A DNA stretch of 64,000 nucleotides. Source: Allomuricauda sp. TMED12 (GTDB taxonomy: Bacteria; Bacteroidota; Bacteroidia; Flavobacteriales; Flavobacteriaceae). The stretch lies in the NCBI GenBank assembly GCA_002167435.2, contig NHBR02000140.1, forward strand, positions 1 through 64,000. Reading direction: 5' to 3'. Of the stretch, positions 27,563 through 37,113 are shown in pieces (the first letter of the stretch is position 1; each line of letters begins with the position of its first letter). The translations under genes were made by a program, and so were the position numbers. The notes beneath the pieces are model-generated. The model made no database searches, was not told the DNA's origin, and saw only the letters and a list, made by a program, of their open reading frames with translations.

Positions 27563-30013
27563 ATGTTTTTCAACAACTTAAAAATAGCCTGGCGCAGTAT
27601 ATTAAAGAATAAACTGTTTTCACTTATTAATGTATTGGGCCTGTCCATTGGGATTTGTGCTGCTATGGTGATTGGTACCATTGTTTATTACGATTTTTCA
27701 TTTGACACTTTTCACAAGGATAAGGAGAAGATTTACAGGATAACCACAGAGTTTAAGTCCATGGGCAATACATTTTCTAATAGAGGTGTTGCCCTTCCCT
27801 TAATGCGTACTTTTCAAGAAGGAGTTCCAGGTGTTCAAATTGCAGCACCTTTCAGAAACACAAGTTTTTCAAAAGTGGAAAACAAAAGGCAAGATCTTAG
27901 TTTTAAAAATGTTGAAAATGCCATTATAGCAGACGATGCCTATTTTGAACTTTTTGATTACGATTGGTTGGCCGGAGACAGGGAATCTGCCCTTTCCGAA
28001 GTAGCACAGGTGGTTCTCTCCGAAAAGAAGGCGGAAAGATACTTTCCACATACCGAAATAGGTGATATTATTGGAAGAACGCTGATTTACAATGATTCCA
28101 TTCCTGTAAAAGTAACAGGTGTTGTGGCCGACTTTAAACAAAACAGCGATCTAAAGTTTACCGAATTTATGTCCATGGCCTCGGCCAAAATGTTTGGTAT
28201 ATCGGATTTAAAAACGAGTGACGCTTGGAACAGTACCAATTCTGGAGATCAATTATTTTTTAAAATAAAGGACCAAGCTAGCGTTGCAGTAATCCAGTCC
28301 CGTTTGGATGCTTTAGCAGAAGAACACAAAAACAAGGCTCCTTGGGCCGAAAATCAAAAACGCTTATTCGTGATGCAACCGTTTACCGATATTCATTTTG
28401 GTGGGGAATATTCCGAATATCCGTTTAACAATTCCGACCATGTGGCCAGCATAAAAGTTTTAAAAAGCTTGACTTTTGTGGCCTTGTTCCTATTGTTATT
28501 GGGTTGTGCGAATTTTGTCAATCTAAATTCTGCCCAGGCACTTACGCGAGCTAAAGAAATAGGAATTCGAAAAACCCTGGGGAGTTCCAAAAAGCACGTT
28601 ATACGTCAGTTTTTGGTAGAAACCTTGATTTTAACCTCTATTGCGGCTGTTTTGTCTCTTATATTGGCCCCATTGCTATTGCGCCAATTTGCGGATTTTT
28701 TGCCGGACGATATTTCACTTACCGTTCTCTACACCTTAAAAGGCGTATTGGGCATTTTCGCACTTATTATTTTGGTAAGCGTGCTGTCCGGTTTTTACCC
28801 AGCGTTTGTACTTTCCGGGTTCCGACCGGTATCCGTGCTTAAAGGTCAATTTTCCAAAGGCGACCGGGGGGTACGATTGCGTAAAACATTGACCGTTTTT
28901 CAATTTGTGGTGGCACAGGTTTTTGTAATTGGGACGCTTTTGGTGGCAAAACAGCTCAATTATGTAATGAACAAGGACATGGGGATTAAAACCACGGCAA
29001 TAGCTTATGTTTCTGCTCCATGGAACGATAATTCTAAGATTAAAAAAGAAAGGCTCTTCAACCAAATAAAAGAAATAAAGGAGCTGTCCAATGTCAGTTT
29101 TGGTGATGGTCCTCCTGCATCCAACAATTATACATCGACAGTACTGACTTATTACAAGGATAATGTTGAGATGCACCAACAAACCCAATTGTTGTGGGGA
29201 GATGTAAACTATCTGGATACTTATAATATTCCAATTATTTCCGGGCGGGAACGACTTAATGACAGCATAGAAGAGTATGTCGTAAATGAAGCTTTTGCCA
29301 AGGAAATTGGATTTGAAAACCCTGAGGATGTGGTTGGCGAATTCATTAAAATGGATACCATGAACATTCAAATTGTAGGCTTGATGCGGGATTTTAATCA
29401 GCAATCATTAAAATCAACCATTGGTCCAATGGCGATTACGGGTGATTGGGGCCGTGGCAATTTTTCAAGCTTTAGAAGCATCCATTTTGATTTAGGTGAA
29501 AATTCTGAGCAGTGGACCAACTACATTAAACAAATAGAGAAAACTTGGGCTTCGATTTATCCCGATGAAGAAATAAACCTTCAATTTATGGATGAGGTCG
29601 TTGAAAGCTTCTATCGTACTGAAAGAAGCACTGTACAGCTCCTAAAGTGGGCCACAGGCCTGGCCATTTTGATAAGCTGCATGGGGCTCATGGGATTAGT
29701 GGTCTATACTACAGAACGTAGAATAAAGGAAATTGGAGTCCGCAAAGTCTTGGGAGCAAATCTGGCCCAATTGAATCTATTGCTTTGCAAGGAGTTTTTG
29801 ATTTTGGTAGGTGTAGCTTTTGTGATTTCTGTTCCCATTTCATGGTACCTTATTCAAGAATGGATTCAGGAGTTTGCCTACAAAACAAGCTTGAGCTGGT
29901 GGGTCTTTATGGCCAGTGGCCTGGGAATGGTACTGGTGGCCGTGGCCGTAATTGGTACAAGAACCTATAGAACGGCAAATATTAATCCCGTTGAAAGTTT
30001 GCGAAACGAATAA
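27563..30013 (+). CDS. MacB/FtsX-type ABC permease P5
   Basis: 816 residues, the longest of the set. Coupling segments RAKEIGIRKTLGS (from about 329) and RIKEIGVRKVLGA (from about 719) are intact. The periplasmic domains are unlike both the A and B subtypes, for example SFGDGPPASNNYTSTVLTYY in the second domain. The membrane helix LLLLGCANFVNLNSAQALTR also departs from the FMNLST consensus. Ends NPVESLRNE; only 10 bp before P6. Confidence 0.92.
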   Translation: MFFNNLKIAWRSILKNKLFSLINVLGLSIGICAAMVIGTIVYYDFSFDTFHKDKEKIYRITTEFKSMGNTFSNRGVALPLMRTFQEGVPGVQIAAPFRNTSFSKVENKRQDLSFKNVENAIIADDAYFELFDYDWLAGDRESALSEVAQVVLSEKKAERYFPHTEIGDIIGRTLIYNDSIPVKVTGVVADFKQNSDLKFTEFMSMASAKMFGISDLKTSDAWNSTNSGDQLFFKIKDQASVAVIQSRLDALAEEHKNKAPWAENQKRLFVMQPFTDIHFGGEYSEYPFNNSDHVASIKVLKSLTFVALFLLLLGCANFVNLNSAQALTRAKEIGIRKTLGSSKKHVIRQFLVETLILTSIAAVLSLILAPLLLRQFADFLPDDISLTVLYTLKGVLGIFALIILVSVLSGFYPAFVLSGFRPVSVLKGQFSKGDRGVRLRKTLTVFQFVVAQVFVIGTLLVAKQLNYVMNKDMGIKTTAIAYVSAPWNDNSKIKKERLFNQIKEIKELSNVSFGDGPPASNNYTSTVLTYYKDNVEMHQQTQLLWGDVNYLDTYNIPIISGRERLNDSIEEYVVNEAFAKEIGFENPEDVVGEFIKMDTMNIQIVGLMRDFNQQSLKSTIGPMAITGDWGRGNFSSFRSIHFDLGENSEQWTNYIKQIEKTWASIYPDEEINLQFMDEVVESFYRTERSTVQLLKWATGLAILISCMGLMGLVVYTTERRIKEIGVRKVLGANLAQLNLLLCKEFLILVGVAFVISVPISWYLIQEWIQEFAYKTSLSWWVFMASGLGMVLVAVAVIGTRTYRTANINPVESLRNE

Positions 30014-30023
30014 ACTTTAAGTT

Positions 30024-32426
30024 ATGATGAACTTTTTAAAACTGGCATTTCGCAGATTGTTCCGAAAAGGCGAACATGCCCTTACCAGAATCATATCATT
30101 AACAGCAGGTTTGGCTTTCGGAATACTGCTACTTTCCGAAGTGCTCTACTACTTTAGTTACGATAGTTTTTATCCAGATGCCGATCGTATCCATGTAGTT
30201 CACGAAAATTTTAAAATGGATAAGTCTTCCGATCAATTGGAAAGCTATCCAAGAGTCAGTGGGGCCATTGCGCCGGGTTTAAAGGCAGAAGTACCTGGCA
30301 TTGAGGCAGCCACCCGCCTCAATGCCTTGGGAGATCATATGATCTATACAAATGACTTCAACAGCTATAGTGCCACCATTTCATTGGCAGACGAACATCT
30401 GTTTGATGTGCTTCCTGTTCCTATGGTTAGTGGCAATCCCCGGGAAATTTTAAAAAGCCCCATGACCTGTATGGTCTCTCAGGAAATTGCGGATAATATA
30501 GGGGGCAATGTTATTGGAAAGGTTGTTGAAATAAAGAATTATCCGGGCAAAAAGCTCACCATAGGCGGTGTATTCGAAACCTTACCAGAGAACACCAACT
30601 ATACATATGATGTTTTGATTTCCATGGTGTCCACCGAACAGTTTACTTGGGATGGCACTGAAAACTGGATGGGCAATGACCGGTATTATGCCTGTGTAAA
30701 GTTGAGTCCGGGCGTTAGTCCTGCAGACTTGGCTCCAGGTGTTCGGGCCATGCAGGTAAAACATCAAGATATTGAAAAGCTGGAAGAAGAACATCAAGGA
30801 GTCGTGTTACAATATTCATTTATGCCCATTACAGAAATGCATGTGGACAATGTAAAGGATATGATCATTATTCTGGTCACCATTGCCCTTTCGGTATTGT
30901 TCGTTTCCTTGATGAACTACATTCTCTTGACCATGGGAACACTGATTACAAGAGCAAAGAGCTCTGCCATTCACAAAACCTGTGGGGCGGAGAGCAAGAA
31001 CTTACAACAGATGATCTTTTCCGAGACTGTGGTCATTTTCTCTGTTTCAATATTGGGCGCATTGCTTTTGATCTGGGGATTGAAGCCCGTGGCAGAGGCA
31101 CAATGGGGACATAATCTAACCTCTGTACTGAACCCATACGTTATTATCCCTTTGACCTTGTTAATGGTACTTTTAGTGCTTATTACCAGTTATTTCCCCG
31201 GACGTTTTTTTTCGCGTATCCCTGTGGCAACAGCTTTTCGCGATTATCAACAGAAAAAAGGCAAATGGAAACTGTTCCTGCTATCCTTTCAATTTATAGG
31301 AGCAACATTTATACTCACCGTTTTGGTGATTGTGACCCTTCAATATAATAGCATGAAAAATGCTGACCACGGTTATCTTACTGAAGGGGTCTATTACGGC
31401 TCTACCGAAGGTATGGACGGGAACAAAGTTGATATGGTCTTGAACGAGCTAAGGGCCATGCCCGAAATAGAGACTGTCGGTTTAGGGTATGACGTCCCTA
31501 TAAATGGCGCAGCGGGAAATAATATTCTTTCGCCCGACGGTAAACAGGAGTTGTTCAATATAGCTGATTTTTATGAGGCTGATGGCAATTATTTATCCAT
31601 ATTGGGCATTAAAGTATCTGAAGGCGAGAACTTTATAAGTGGCCAAACAGCGGCCAACGATGTCATTATTAGTAAAAAAGGCGCGGAATTGCTTAAACTG
31701 AACAATGGTTGGACAGATGGTGTCGTGGGAAAACAGATTACCGTCACTGAACATGGAAATACAACAATACAGGGCGTTTACCCAGATTTTGTAGTACAAT
31801 CAATTTCAAACCCAGATGTTCGTCCATCCGCATTTTTTTATCAGCCAGAAGAAAAGTTTGAACAACTCAAAATAGAAGACCCTTCCACGTCATTCAATAT
31901 CATGGTAAAGGTTCATGAAGGTGCCCAAGATGGAATTATCGATAAAATCACCGATATTTTTAACTTAGGTTTCCCTCGCGAAGATGCGGAGATAAAAAGT
32001 CTCGAAGCAGAACAATTGAATGCCTACAAAGGTCAAAAAGGATTCCGAAATGCCATGCTGATAGGAAACATCATTATTCTTTTGGTTACCATAATCGGGT
32101 TGCTCGGTTATACCTTCAACGAATCTGCCCGACGAAGAAAAGAACTGGCCATTAGAAGAATAAGCGGAGCGACGCTTTCAGATATATTAAAATCGTTCAT
32201 TTCCGATTTGGAATTTGTCGCCGTTCCTGCTGTGTTGCTGGGGTTGATAGGTGCTTGGCTTACGGTGGACAAATGGATGCAAAACTTTGCTTTTAAAGTG
32301 CCGCTGCATTGGGGGATATTTGCCGTATGTAGCCTCTCCATCTTATTACTGGTGGCATTGATCGCTGCTATAAACTATACACGGACCGCCAATCAAAACC
32401 CTGTAGATTCATTGCGTCAGGAATAA
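30024..32426 (+). CDS. MacB/FtsX-type ABC permease P6, divergent coupling helices
   Basis: 800 residues (start ATG 30024, or the adjacent ATG 30027). The double-FtsX layout and the C-terminal NPVDSLRQE are kept, but the first coupling segment reads RAKSSAIHKTCGAES (from about 310) instead of RAKEIGIRKTLGS, and the second reads RRKELAIRRISGA (from about 704). The acidic residue and the glycine of the KEIG motif are lost in the first. The reading frame is complete and shows no sign of decay, so this looks like a specialised permease, perhaps with different ATPase contacts, rather than a pseudogene. Confidence 0.9.
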   Translation: MMNFLKLAFRRLFRKGEHALTRIISLTAGLAFGILLLSEVLYYFSYDSFYPDADRIHVVHENFKMDKSSDQLESYPRVSGAIAPGLKAEVPGIEAATRLNALGDHMIYTNDFNSYSATISLADEHLFDVLPVPMVSGNPREILKSPMTCMVSQEIADNIGGNVIGKVVEIKNYPGKKLTIGGVFETLPENTNYTYDVLISMVSTEQFTWDGTENWMGNDRYYACVKLSPGVSPADLAPGVRAMQVKHQDIEKLEEEHQGVVLQYSFMPITEMHVDNVKDMIIILVTIALSVLFVSLMNYILLTMGTLITRAKSSAIHKTCGAESKNLQQMIFSETVVIFSVSILGALLLIWGLKPVAEAQWGHNLTSVLNPYVIIPLTLLMVLLVLITSYFPGRFFSRIPVATAFRDYQQKKGKWKLFLLSFQFIGATFILTVLVIVTLQYNSMKNADHGYLTEGVYYGSTEGMDGNKVDMVLNELRAMPEIETVGLGYDVPINGAAGNNILSPDGKQELFNIADFYEADGNYLSILGIKVSEGENFISGQTAANDVIISKKGAELLKLNNGWTDGVVGKQITVTEHGNTTIQGVYPDFVVQSISNPDVRPSAFFYQPEEKFEQLKIEDPSTSFNIMVKVHEGAQDGIIDKITDIFNLGFPREDAEIKSLEAEQLNAYKGQKGFRNAMLIGNIIILLVTIIGLLGYTFNESARRRKELAIRRISGATLSDILKSFISDLEFVAVPAVLLGLIGAWLTVDKWMQNFAFKVPLHWGIFAVCSLSILLLVALIAAINYTRTANQNPVDSLRQE

Positions 32427-32452
32427 GTATAACCCATCAAAAAACAAAAACA

Positions 32453-34867
32453 ATGCTAAAGAACTATCTAAAAATTGCTTGGAGAAATTTGATAAAGAAC
32501 AAGGTGTTTACATTGGCAAACATCATAGGTCTTTCCAGTGCCTTTGCTGTGGCCATACTTCTTGTGATGACGGCACTATTTGAGCTGTCGTTCGACTCTT
32601 TCCATGAAAACAAAGCCTCGGTTTATCAATTGTACCTCAGCAACCAAACACCAAGGGGTACAGAGATCGGCACTTCCAACCCGGTACCACTTGCCCCGGC
32701 CCTTATGGATGAAGTTTCGGGTATAAAAAGGGCTGTTAGAAGAGTCAGTGAAGATGCTTTGGTCACTTTTAACAACAAAGAACTCAACTTGGATGCCGAG
32801 TATGTGGACCCTTCATTTTTTGAAATCTTCACCTTTCCGGCGCTATTGGGCAATACCGAGAGCCCTTTGCCCGATAAAAACAGTGTGTCCCTTTCGGAAG
32901 AATCGGCCCAGAAAATTTTTGGCAGCACGGACAATGTCATCGGTAAAACACTCTCCTTGAAGATCGGCAAGGAAGAAAGGCCTTTTACCGTTGCATCGAT
33001 TTTGCAAAACTCCCCTGCTAATTCCAGTATTGACTTCGATATCGTAATCCCGTTCGAAAACCATCCAGAATATGAAACCGACAAGGATCGTTGGGACTCT
33101 CAATTCCTCCCAATTTTTATCCAGTTGGACAAGGGTGTTTCTGTAGCTCAATTCGAGGAAAACACCGTTCCCTTTACCGAACTTCATTACCAGGGGGGTA
33201 TTGAAAGTGATATCCGCGATGGGGCGGTCCCTGATGCCAATGGGAAATATAAACAATTTCATTTGATGCCTATTTCCAATATGCACTTTGCGACTTATAA
33301 ATCTGGGGTTGCCATAGTAAACCGTACATTTCCCTATATGATTTTGGGCATCGCATTCGTGATTATTTTTATCGTGAGTGCCAATTTCATTAATATGAGC
33401 ATTGCGCTCAGTGAAAAACGGTTGAAGGAAATAGGGATGCGAAAAACCCTGGGGGCCGTTAAAAAGCAGCTGTTTATTCAATTTTGGATGGAAAGCCTCT
33501 TTGTTTTTGGTATTTCCCTTGTTCTTGGATTGGTGGCGAGCAACATGCTGTTGCAGCCTTTTAAAACCCTTTTCAATACAAAAGCCTCCTTTGCCGATGT
33601 CGCACAACCCAACGTAATTTTTTTCTTTGGCATAGCCATTTTCTGTATAACTCTTGTCGCAGGAGGATATCCTGCTCTTTTGATGTCCAAATTGAGTACA
33701 CTTCGGGCCCTAAAAGGGAAATTGGATTTGGGCAAAAACCGATTGCGGAACAGCTTGATCGTGCTTCAATTTACGATTGCCATTATTTTGATCAGTGGAA
33801 CTTTGGTCCTTCATGGCCAAATTGAATTTATGCGGAACAAAGATCTTGGGTATAATAAAGAGCAGGTTGTCTCCATTCCCTTAAATGGTAAAAAGGACAG
33901 CTATCGAGTAGTGGAACTCTTACGCAATGAACTTAAGGGGAATCCGGATATCTTGAACGTTTCCGGGGCAGACAATAATTTGGGGAAGGGTCGCGATGGT
34001 AGCCTTTCCAGCAGTATGATGGGCTTCGATTTTGAAGGACGGGGCGTGGTCACCAACACCATTACCGTAGATTATGATTACGCCAAGACCCTTGATCTGG
34101 AATTGGTTGCCGGGCGTATGTTCGACCGGAATTATGCCGCTGATAGTCTGTCACTGGTAATCAATGAGAGCATGGCCAAACAATTGGGAAAAGAAGACCC
34201 GCTAGCGGTTAGCATTCCAATGGACGATAGCACTGCGTATTCGGTTGTTGGAGTGGTAAAAGACTATAATTTTCAGGAAATGAGCAGGGAAATTAAGCCT
34301 CTTACCCTGTTCATGAACAAAGATTGGGACCTCTACTATGCCTACGTCAAAATTGCGCCAAAGAATGTAGCAAAATCATTTGAGGCCATTGAGACAGCTT
34401 GGGAAAAAGTGGAGCCACAAGCTGAGTTTTTAGGCTCTTTTTTGGATGAAAATGTCGACCGCACTTTTAGGCGCGAAAAAACAATGACGACTATTGTGAC
34501 CAGTGGAAGTATTCTTGGTATTTTGTTAAGTTGCATTGGACTCTTTGCCATTTCTATGTTGGTGGTGGCACAACGGACCAAAGAAATAGGAGTGCGAAAA
34601 GTGGTCGGCGCCAGTGTATCCTCAGTGGCACTTTTACTGACCAAGGATTTTTTAAAGTTGGTGGGTCTTGCCTTTATCATTGCAACACCGATAGCTTGGT
34701 ATTTTTTAAACGAATGGCTCCAGAACTATGCTTCGCATGTTGCCCTCAGCCCTTTGTTTTTTGTGGCTGCAGGCCTTACAGCTTGTTGGATTGCTTTTAT
34801 TACTGTGGGCTCTCGGACCCTTAAAGCAGCATCTGCCAATCCTGTTAGAAGTTTAAGAGACGAATAA
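32453..34867 (+). CDS. MacB/FtsX-type ABC permease P7
   Basis: 804 residues. Coupling segments RLKEIGMRKTLGA (from about 323) and RTKEIGVRKVVGA (from about 708) are intact. The N-terminal MLKNYLKIAWRNLIKNK is close to P1 and P3, but the periplasmic domains are distinct (for example DNNLGKGRDGSLSSSMMGFD in the second). The protein ends NPVRSLRDE. It is the last permease; the serine hydrolase gene follows after 16 bp. Confidence 0.93.
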   Translation: MLKNYLKIAWRNLIKNKVFTLANIIGLSSAFAVAILLVMTALFELSFDSFHENKASVYQLYLSNQTPRGTEIGTSNPVPLAPALMDEVSGIKRAVRRVSEDALVTFNNKELNLDAEYVDPSFFEIFTFPALLGNTESPLPDKNSVSLSEESAQKIFGSTDNVIGKTLSLKIGKEERPFTVASILQNSPANSSIDFDIVIPFENHPEYETDKDRWDSQFLPIFIQLDKGVSVAQFEENTVPFTELHYQGGIESDIRDGAVPDANGKYKQFHLMPISNMHFATYKSGVAIVNRTFPYMILGIAFVIIFIVSANFINMSIALSEKRLKEIGMRKTLGAVKKQLFIQFWMESLFVFGISLVLGLVASNMLLQPFKTLFNTKASFADVAQPNVIFFFGIAIFCITLVAGGYPALLMSKLSTLRALKGKLDLGKNRLRNSLIVLQFTIAIILISGTLVLHGQIEFMRNKDLGYNKEQVVSIPLNGKKDSYRVVELLRNELKGNPDILNVSGADNNLGKGRDGSLSSSMMGFDFEGRGVVTNTITVDYDYAKTLDLELVAGRMFDRNYAADSLSLVINESMAKQLGKEDPLAVSIPMDDSTAYSVVGVVKDYNFQEMSREIKPLTLFMNKDWDLYYAYVKIAPKNVAKSFEAIETAWEKVEPQAEFLGSFLDENVDRTFRREKTMTTIVTSGSILGILLSCIGLFAISMLVVAQRTKEIGVRKVVGASVSSVALLLTKDFLKLVGLAFIIATPIAWYFLNEWLQNYASHVALSPLFFVAAGLTACWIAFITVGSRTLKAASANPVRSLRDE

Positions 34868-34883
34868 ATTCATTCCGTAATAA

Positions 34884-36380
34884 ATGAAAACTAAATTTTT
34901 GAAGGTCTTATTTCTGGTGTTGACTGTCGGATATACCGTTCTTGCCCAAGAAGATATAAATAACAATAACCTCGAATTTAAAATAGACAATTACTTGAGC
35001 AAAAGTGTGGCCAATGGCTATTCTGGAAGTGTTCTAGTGGCCAAAGAAGGTGAAATTGTTTTTTCTAAAGGTTATGGTTGGGCCGATAGATCGTTGAAAA
35101 TAAGGAATACACCAGCCACTGTGTTTAATATTGGCTCGGTGACGAAGCAATTCACTGCAGCTGCCATATTAAAACTCATGGAAGACCAAAAGCTGGATGT
35201 TTCTGATAACATTGAAAAGTATTTTCCACAAGCACCTTTAGATAAAAAGGATATCACAATACATCAATTGCTTACCCATACATCTGGAGTATCACCCAGT
35301 ACGGGAGGTTTCAGGTATGATAAAGCGAGCAAAGAAACATTCCTGAACGATTTTTTCGAATCAGAATTAATGTATTTGCCTGGCACAAAACATACGTATG
35401 CCAATGCCAACTATATCTTGTTGACAGCTATTGTTGAACAAGTTGCTCAACAAGATTACGAGACCTTTTTAAGGAATAACTTTTGGACGCCATTGCAAAT
35501 GAACCATACGGGATACAAAGGGATTACCTTTGATAGCGAGCAACTTGCCCACGGATACTATTTTCATTACACGGATGGTGAGTGGAGGGACTGGGGAACC
35601 ACACAAGAACATCTCCCTTATAATAATGAGCATTGGTACAGTATAGGTAAAGGTGACATATATTCCACCGTAGAGGATTTGTATACGTGGCACCGAGCAC
35701 TCGAAAACAATAAAGTGCTGTCTTCGGAAACAATAAAGTTGATGGAAGAAGACCATGTTCCGGAAAATGAAACACAAACATCTTTTTATGGTTATGGTTG
35801 GGCGATATTCAATTCAAAGAACAATTCAAAAATTGTAGCACATAATGGAAGTAATGGGATTTACTTTGCCGATTTTCTCCGGTTCGTGGAAGATGATCTT
35901 GTTATCATTGCTTTGTCCAATGTTATTTTAAACCAAAAATCAGAGAATGTGGCATGGGAAATAGCTTCAATGGTGCTGGATGAAGAATATCGCCCCAAAA
36001 CAATCCCAAAAAACAAGTATGAACTGGTTTTTGACTTTATTAGATCAAACACTCCCGATAAAGCAAATCAATTGCCTCAATTTATTGAGACCAAATCGGG
36101 CAGCACAATAAACGACAAGGCACTATTGAACCGAATCGGATTTAAGCAAGTGTCCGAAAACAGGGATACAGATTGGGGCATCTCACTTTTAAAGCTCAAT
36201 ACCCGTCTTTTTCCTGGCGATGGTAACCTTTGGGATTCACTTGGAGAAGGATATTATATAATCAACGACAGGGCAAAAGCAGTTGAAAGTTTTGAGAGAG
36301 CTATGGAGTTAGGCCCGGAAACCAATTGCTATTGGTGCGAAAATGCAACAAAAAGATTAGAGGAATTAAACAACAAATAA
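34884..36380 (+). CDS. Exported beta-lactamase-fold serine hydrolase with C-terminal TPR-like region
   Basis: The 498-residue product has a signal peptide (to about residue 21, VLAQ), the nucleophile motif S85-V-T-K88, the second motif YAN near residue 172 (HTYANANY) and the third motif HNG near residue 319. This is the class C beta-lactamase / CubicO fold used by penicillin-binding-like peptidases and esterases. The last ~100 residues contain a TPR-like pair of helices (DSLGEGYYIINDRAKAVESF). Embedded between P7 and ATPase 2 with 16 bp and 1 bp gaps, it must be cotranscribed with the pump; a role in processing an exported peptide or envelope substrate is possible but inferred. Confidence 0.88.
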   Translation: MKTKFLKVLFLVLTVGYTVLAQEDINNNNLEFKIDNYLSKSVANGYSGSVLVAKEGEIVFSKGYGWADRSLKIRNTPATVFNIGSVTKQFTAAAILKLMEDQKLDVSDNIEKYFPQAPLDKKDITIHQLLTHTSGVSPSTGGFRYDKASKETFLNDFFESELMYLPGTKHTYANANYILLTAIVEQVAQQDYETFLRNNFWTPLQMNHTGYKGITFDSEQLAHGYYFHYTDGEWRDWGTTQEHLPYNNEHWYSIGKGDIYSTVEDLYTWHRALENNKVLSSETIKLMEEDHVPENETQTSFYGYGWAIFNSKNNSKIVAHNGSNGIYFADFLRFVEDDLVIIALSNVILNQKSENVAWEIASMVLDEEYRPKTIPKNKYELVFDFIRSNTPDKANQLPQFIETKSGSTINDKALLNRIGFKQVSENRDTDWGISLLKLNTRLFPGDGNLWDSLGEGYYIINDRAKAVESFERAMELGPETNCYWCENATKRLEELNNK

Positions 36381-36381
36381 G

Positions 36382-37044
36382 ATGCTATTACAACTAAACA
36401 ACATATTTAAATGGGTGCATTCAGGAGGTCAACGCTTCTTTTTGCTCAAGGACATTAACCTGGAAGTGGAAGAAGGAGAATTTATCTCTGTAATGGGACC
36501 ATCGGGCTCGGGAAAATCGACATTGCTCAACGTTATCGGCATGTTGGACACCTTTGACGAGGGAGAGTATAATTTCTTGGATGAATCCGTTCATTCTTTA
36601 AAGGAGAAACACCGATCCAATCTATATAAACAATACATTGGCTTTGTGTTTCAATCCTATCATCTGTTGGATGATCTTACGGTTAAGGAAAACCTGGAGA
36701 TGCCGTTGATCTATAAAAAAATAAAGGGTTCCGAGAGAAAAGCCATGGTTGCCGATATGCTGGACAGGTTCAACATTGTTGGCAAAAAAGATTTGTTTCC
36801 TGCTCAACTAAGTGGAGGCCAACAACAATTGGTCGGGGTGGCGAGAGCCTTGATTGCCAATCCAAAATTGATTTTGGCAGATGAGCCAACGGGTAACCTG
36901 AACTCTAAACAAGGTGAGGAGATCATGGAACTGTTTAAACAATTGAACAGTGAGGGCGTAACCATAATTCAGGTGACGCACTCCGAGAAAAATGCCGAGT
37001 ACGGCTCAAGAGTCATTAATTTATTGGACGGGAGAATGGTTTGA
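36382..37044 (+). CDS. ABC transporter ATP-binding protein, MacB/LolD class (ATPase 2)
   Basis: The 220-residue ATPase has Walker A GPSGSGKST (39-47), Q-loop FVFQSYHLL, signature LSGGQQQ (about 143-149), Walker B LILADEPTG and switch His in VTHSEK. Two positions differ from ATPase 1: the signature flank reads LVGVARA where RVAIARA is usual, and the D-loop is NLNSKQG, with Asn for the normally invariant Asp. The catalytic Glu after Walker B is present, so it may still hydrolyse ATP, possibly with changed dimer behaviour. It starts 1 bp after the hydrolase stop codon and ends the operon. Confidence 0.92.
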   Translation: MLLQLNNIFKWVHSGGQRFFLLKDINLEVEEGEFISVMGPSGSGKSTLLNVIGMLDTFDEGEYNFLDESVHSLKEKHRSNLYKQYIGFVFQSYHLLDDLTVKENLEMPLIYKKIKGSERKAMVADMLDRFNIVGKKDLFPAQLSGGQQQLVGVARALIANPKLILADEPTGNLNSKQGEEIMELFKQLNSEGVTIIQVTHSEKNAEYGSRVINLLDGRMV

Positions 37045-37069
37045 CCTCAGGGATTAGTTGTTAGTCTGT

Positions 37070-37093
37070 GATTCTTGAGCCTGCCGAAGAATC
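37070..37093. terminator. Hairpin between convergent genes, weak terminator candidate
   Basis: GATTCTT (37070-37076) and AAGAATC (37087-37093) form a 7-bp stem with a 10-base loop in the 69-bp gap between ATPase 2 and the convergent oxidoreductase gene. No good T tract follows on either strand, so terminator function is doubtful. Confidence 0.35.
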
Positions 37094-37113
37094 TAAATAA
37101 AGCCAGATGGTTG

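Noticed and set aside
30024-32426. P6 as a pseudogene
   Set aside because: Frame is complete, length matches the others, membrane and periplasmic segments and the C-terminal NPVDSLR motif are intact; only the coupling motifs deviate.
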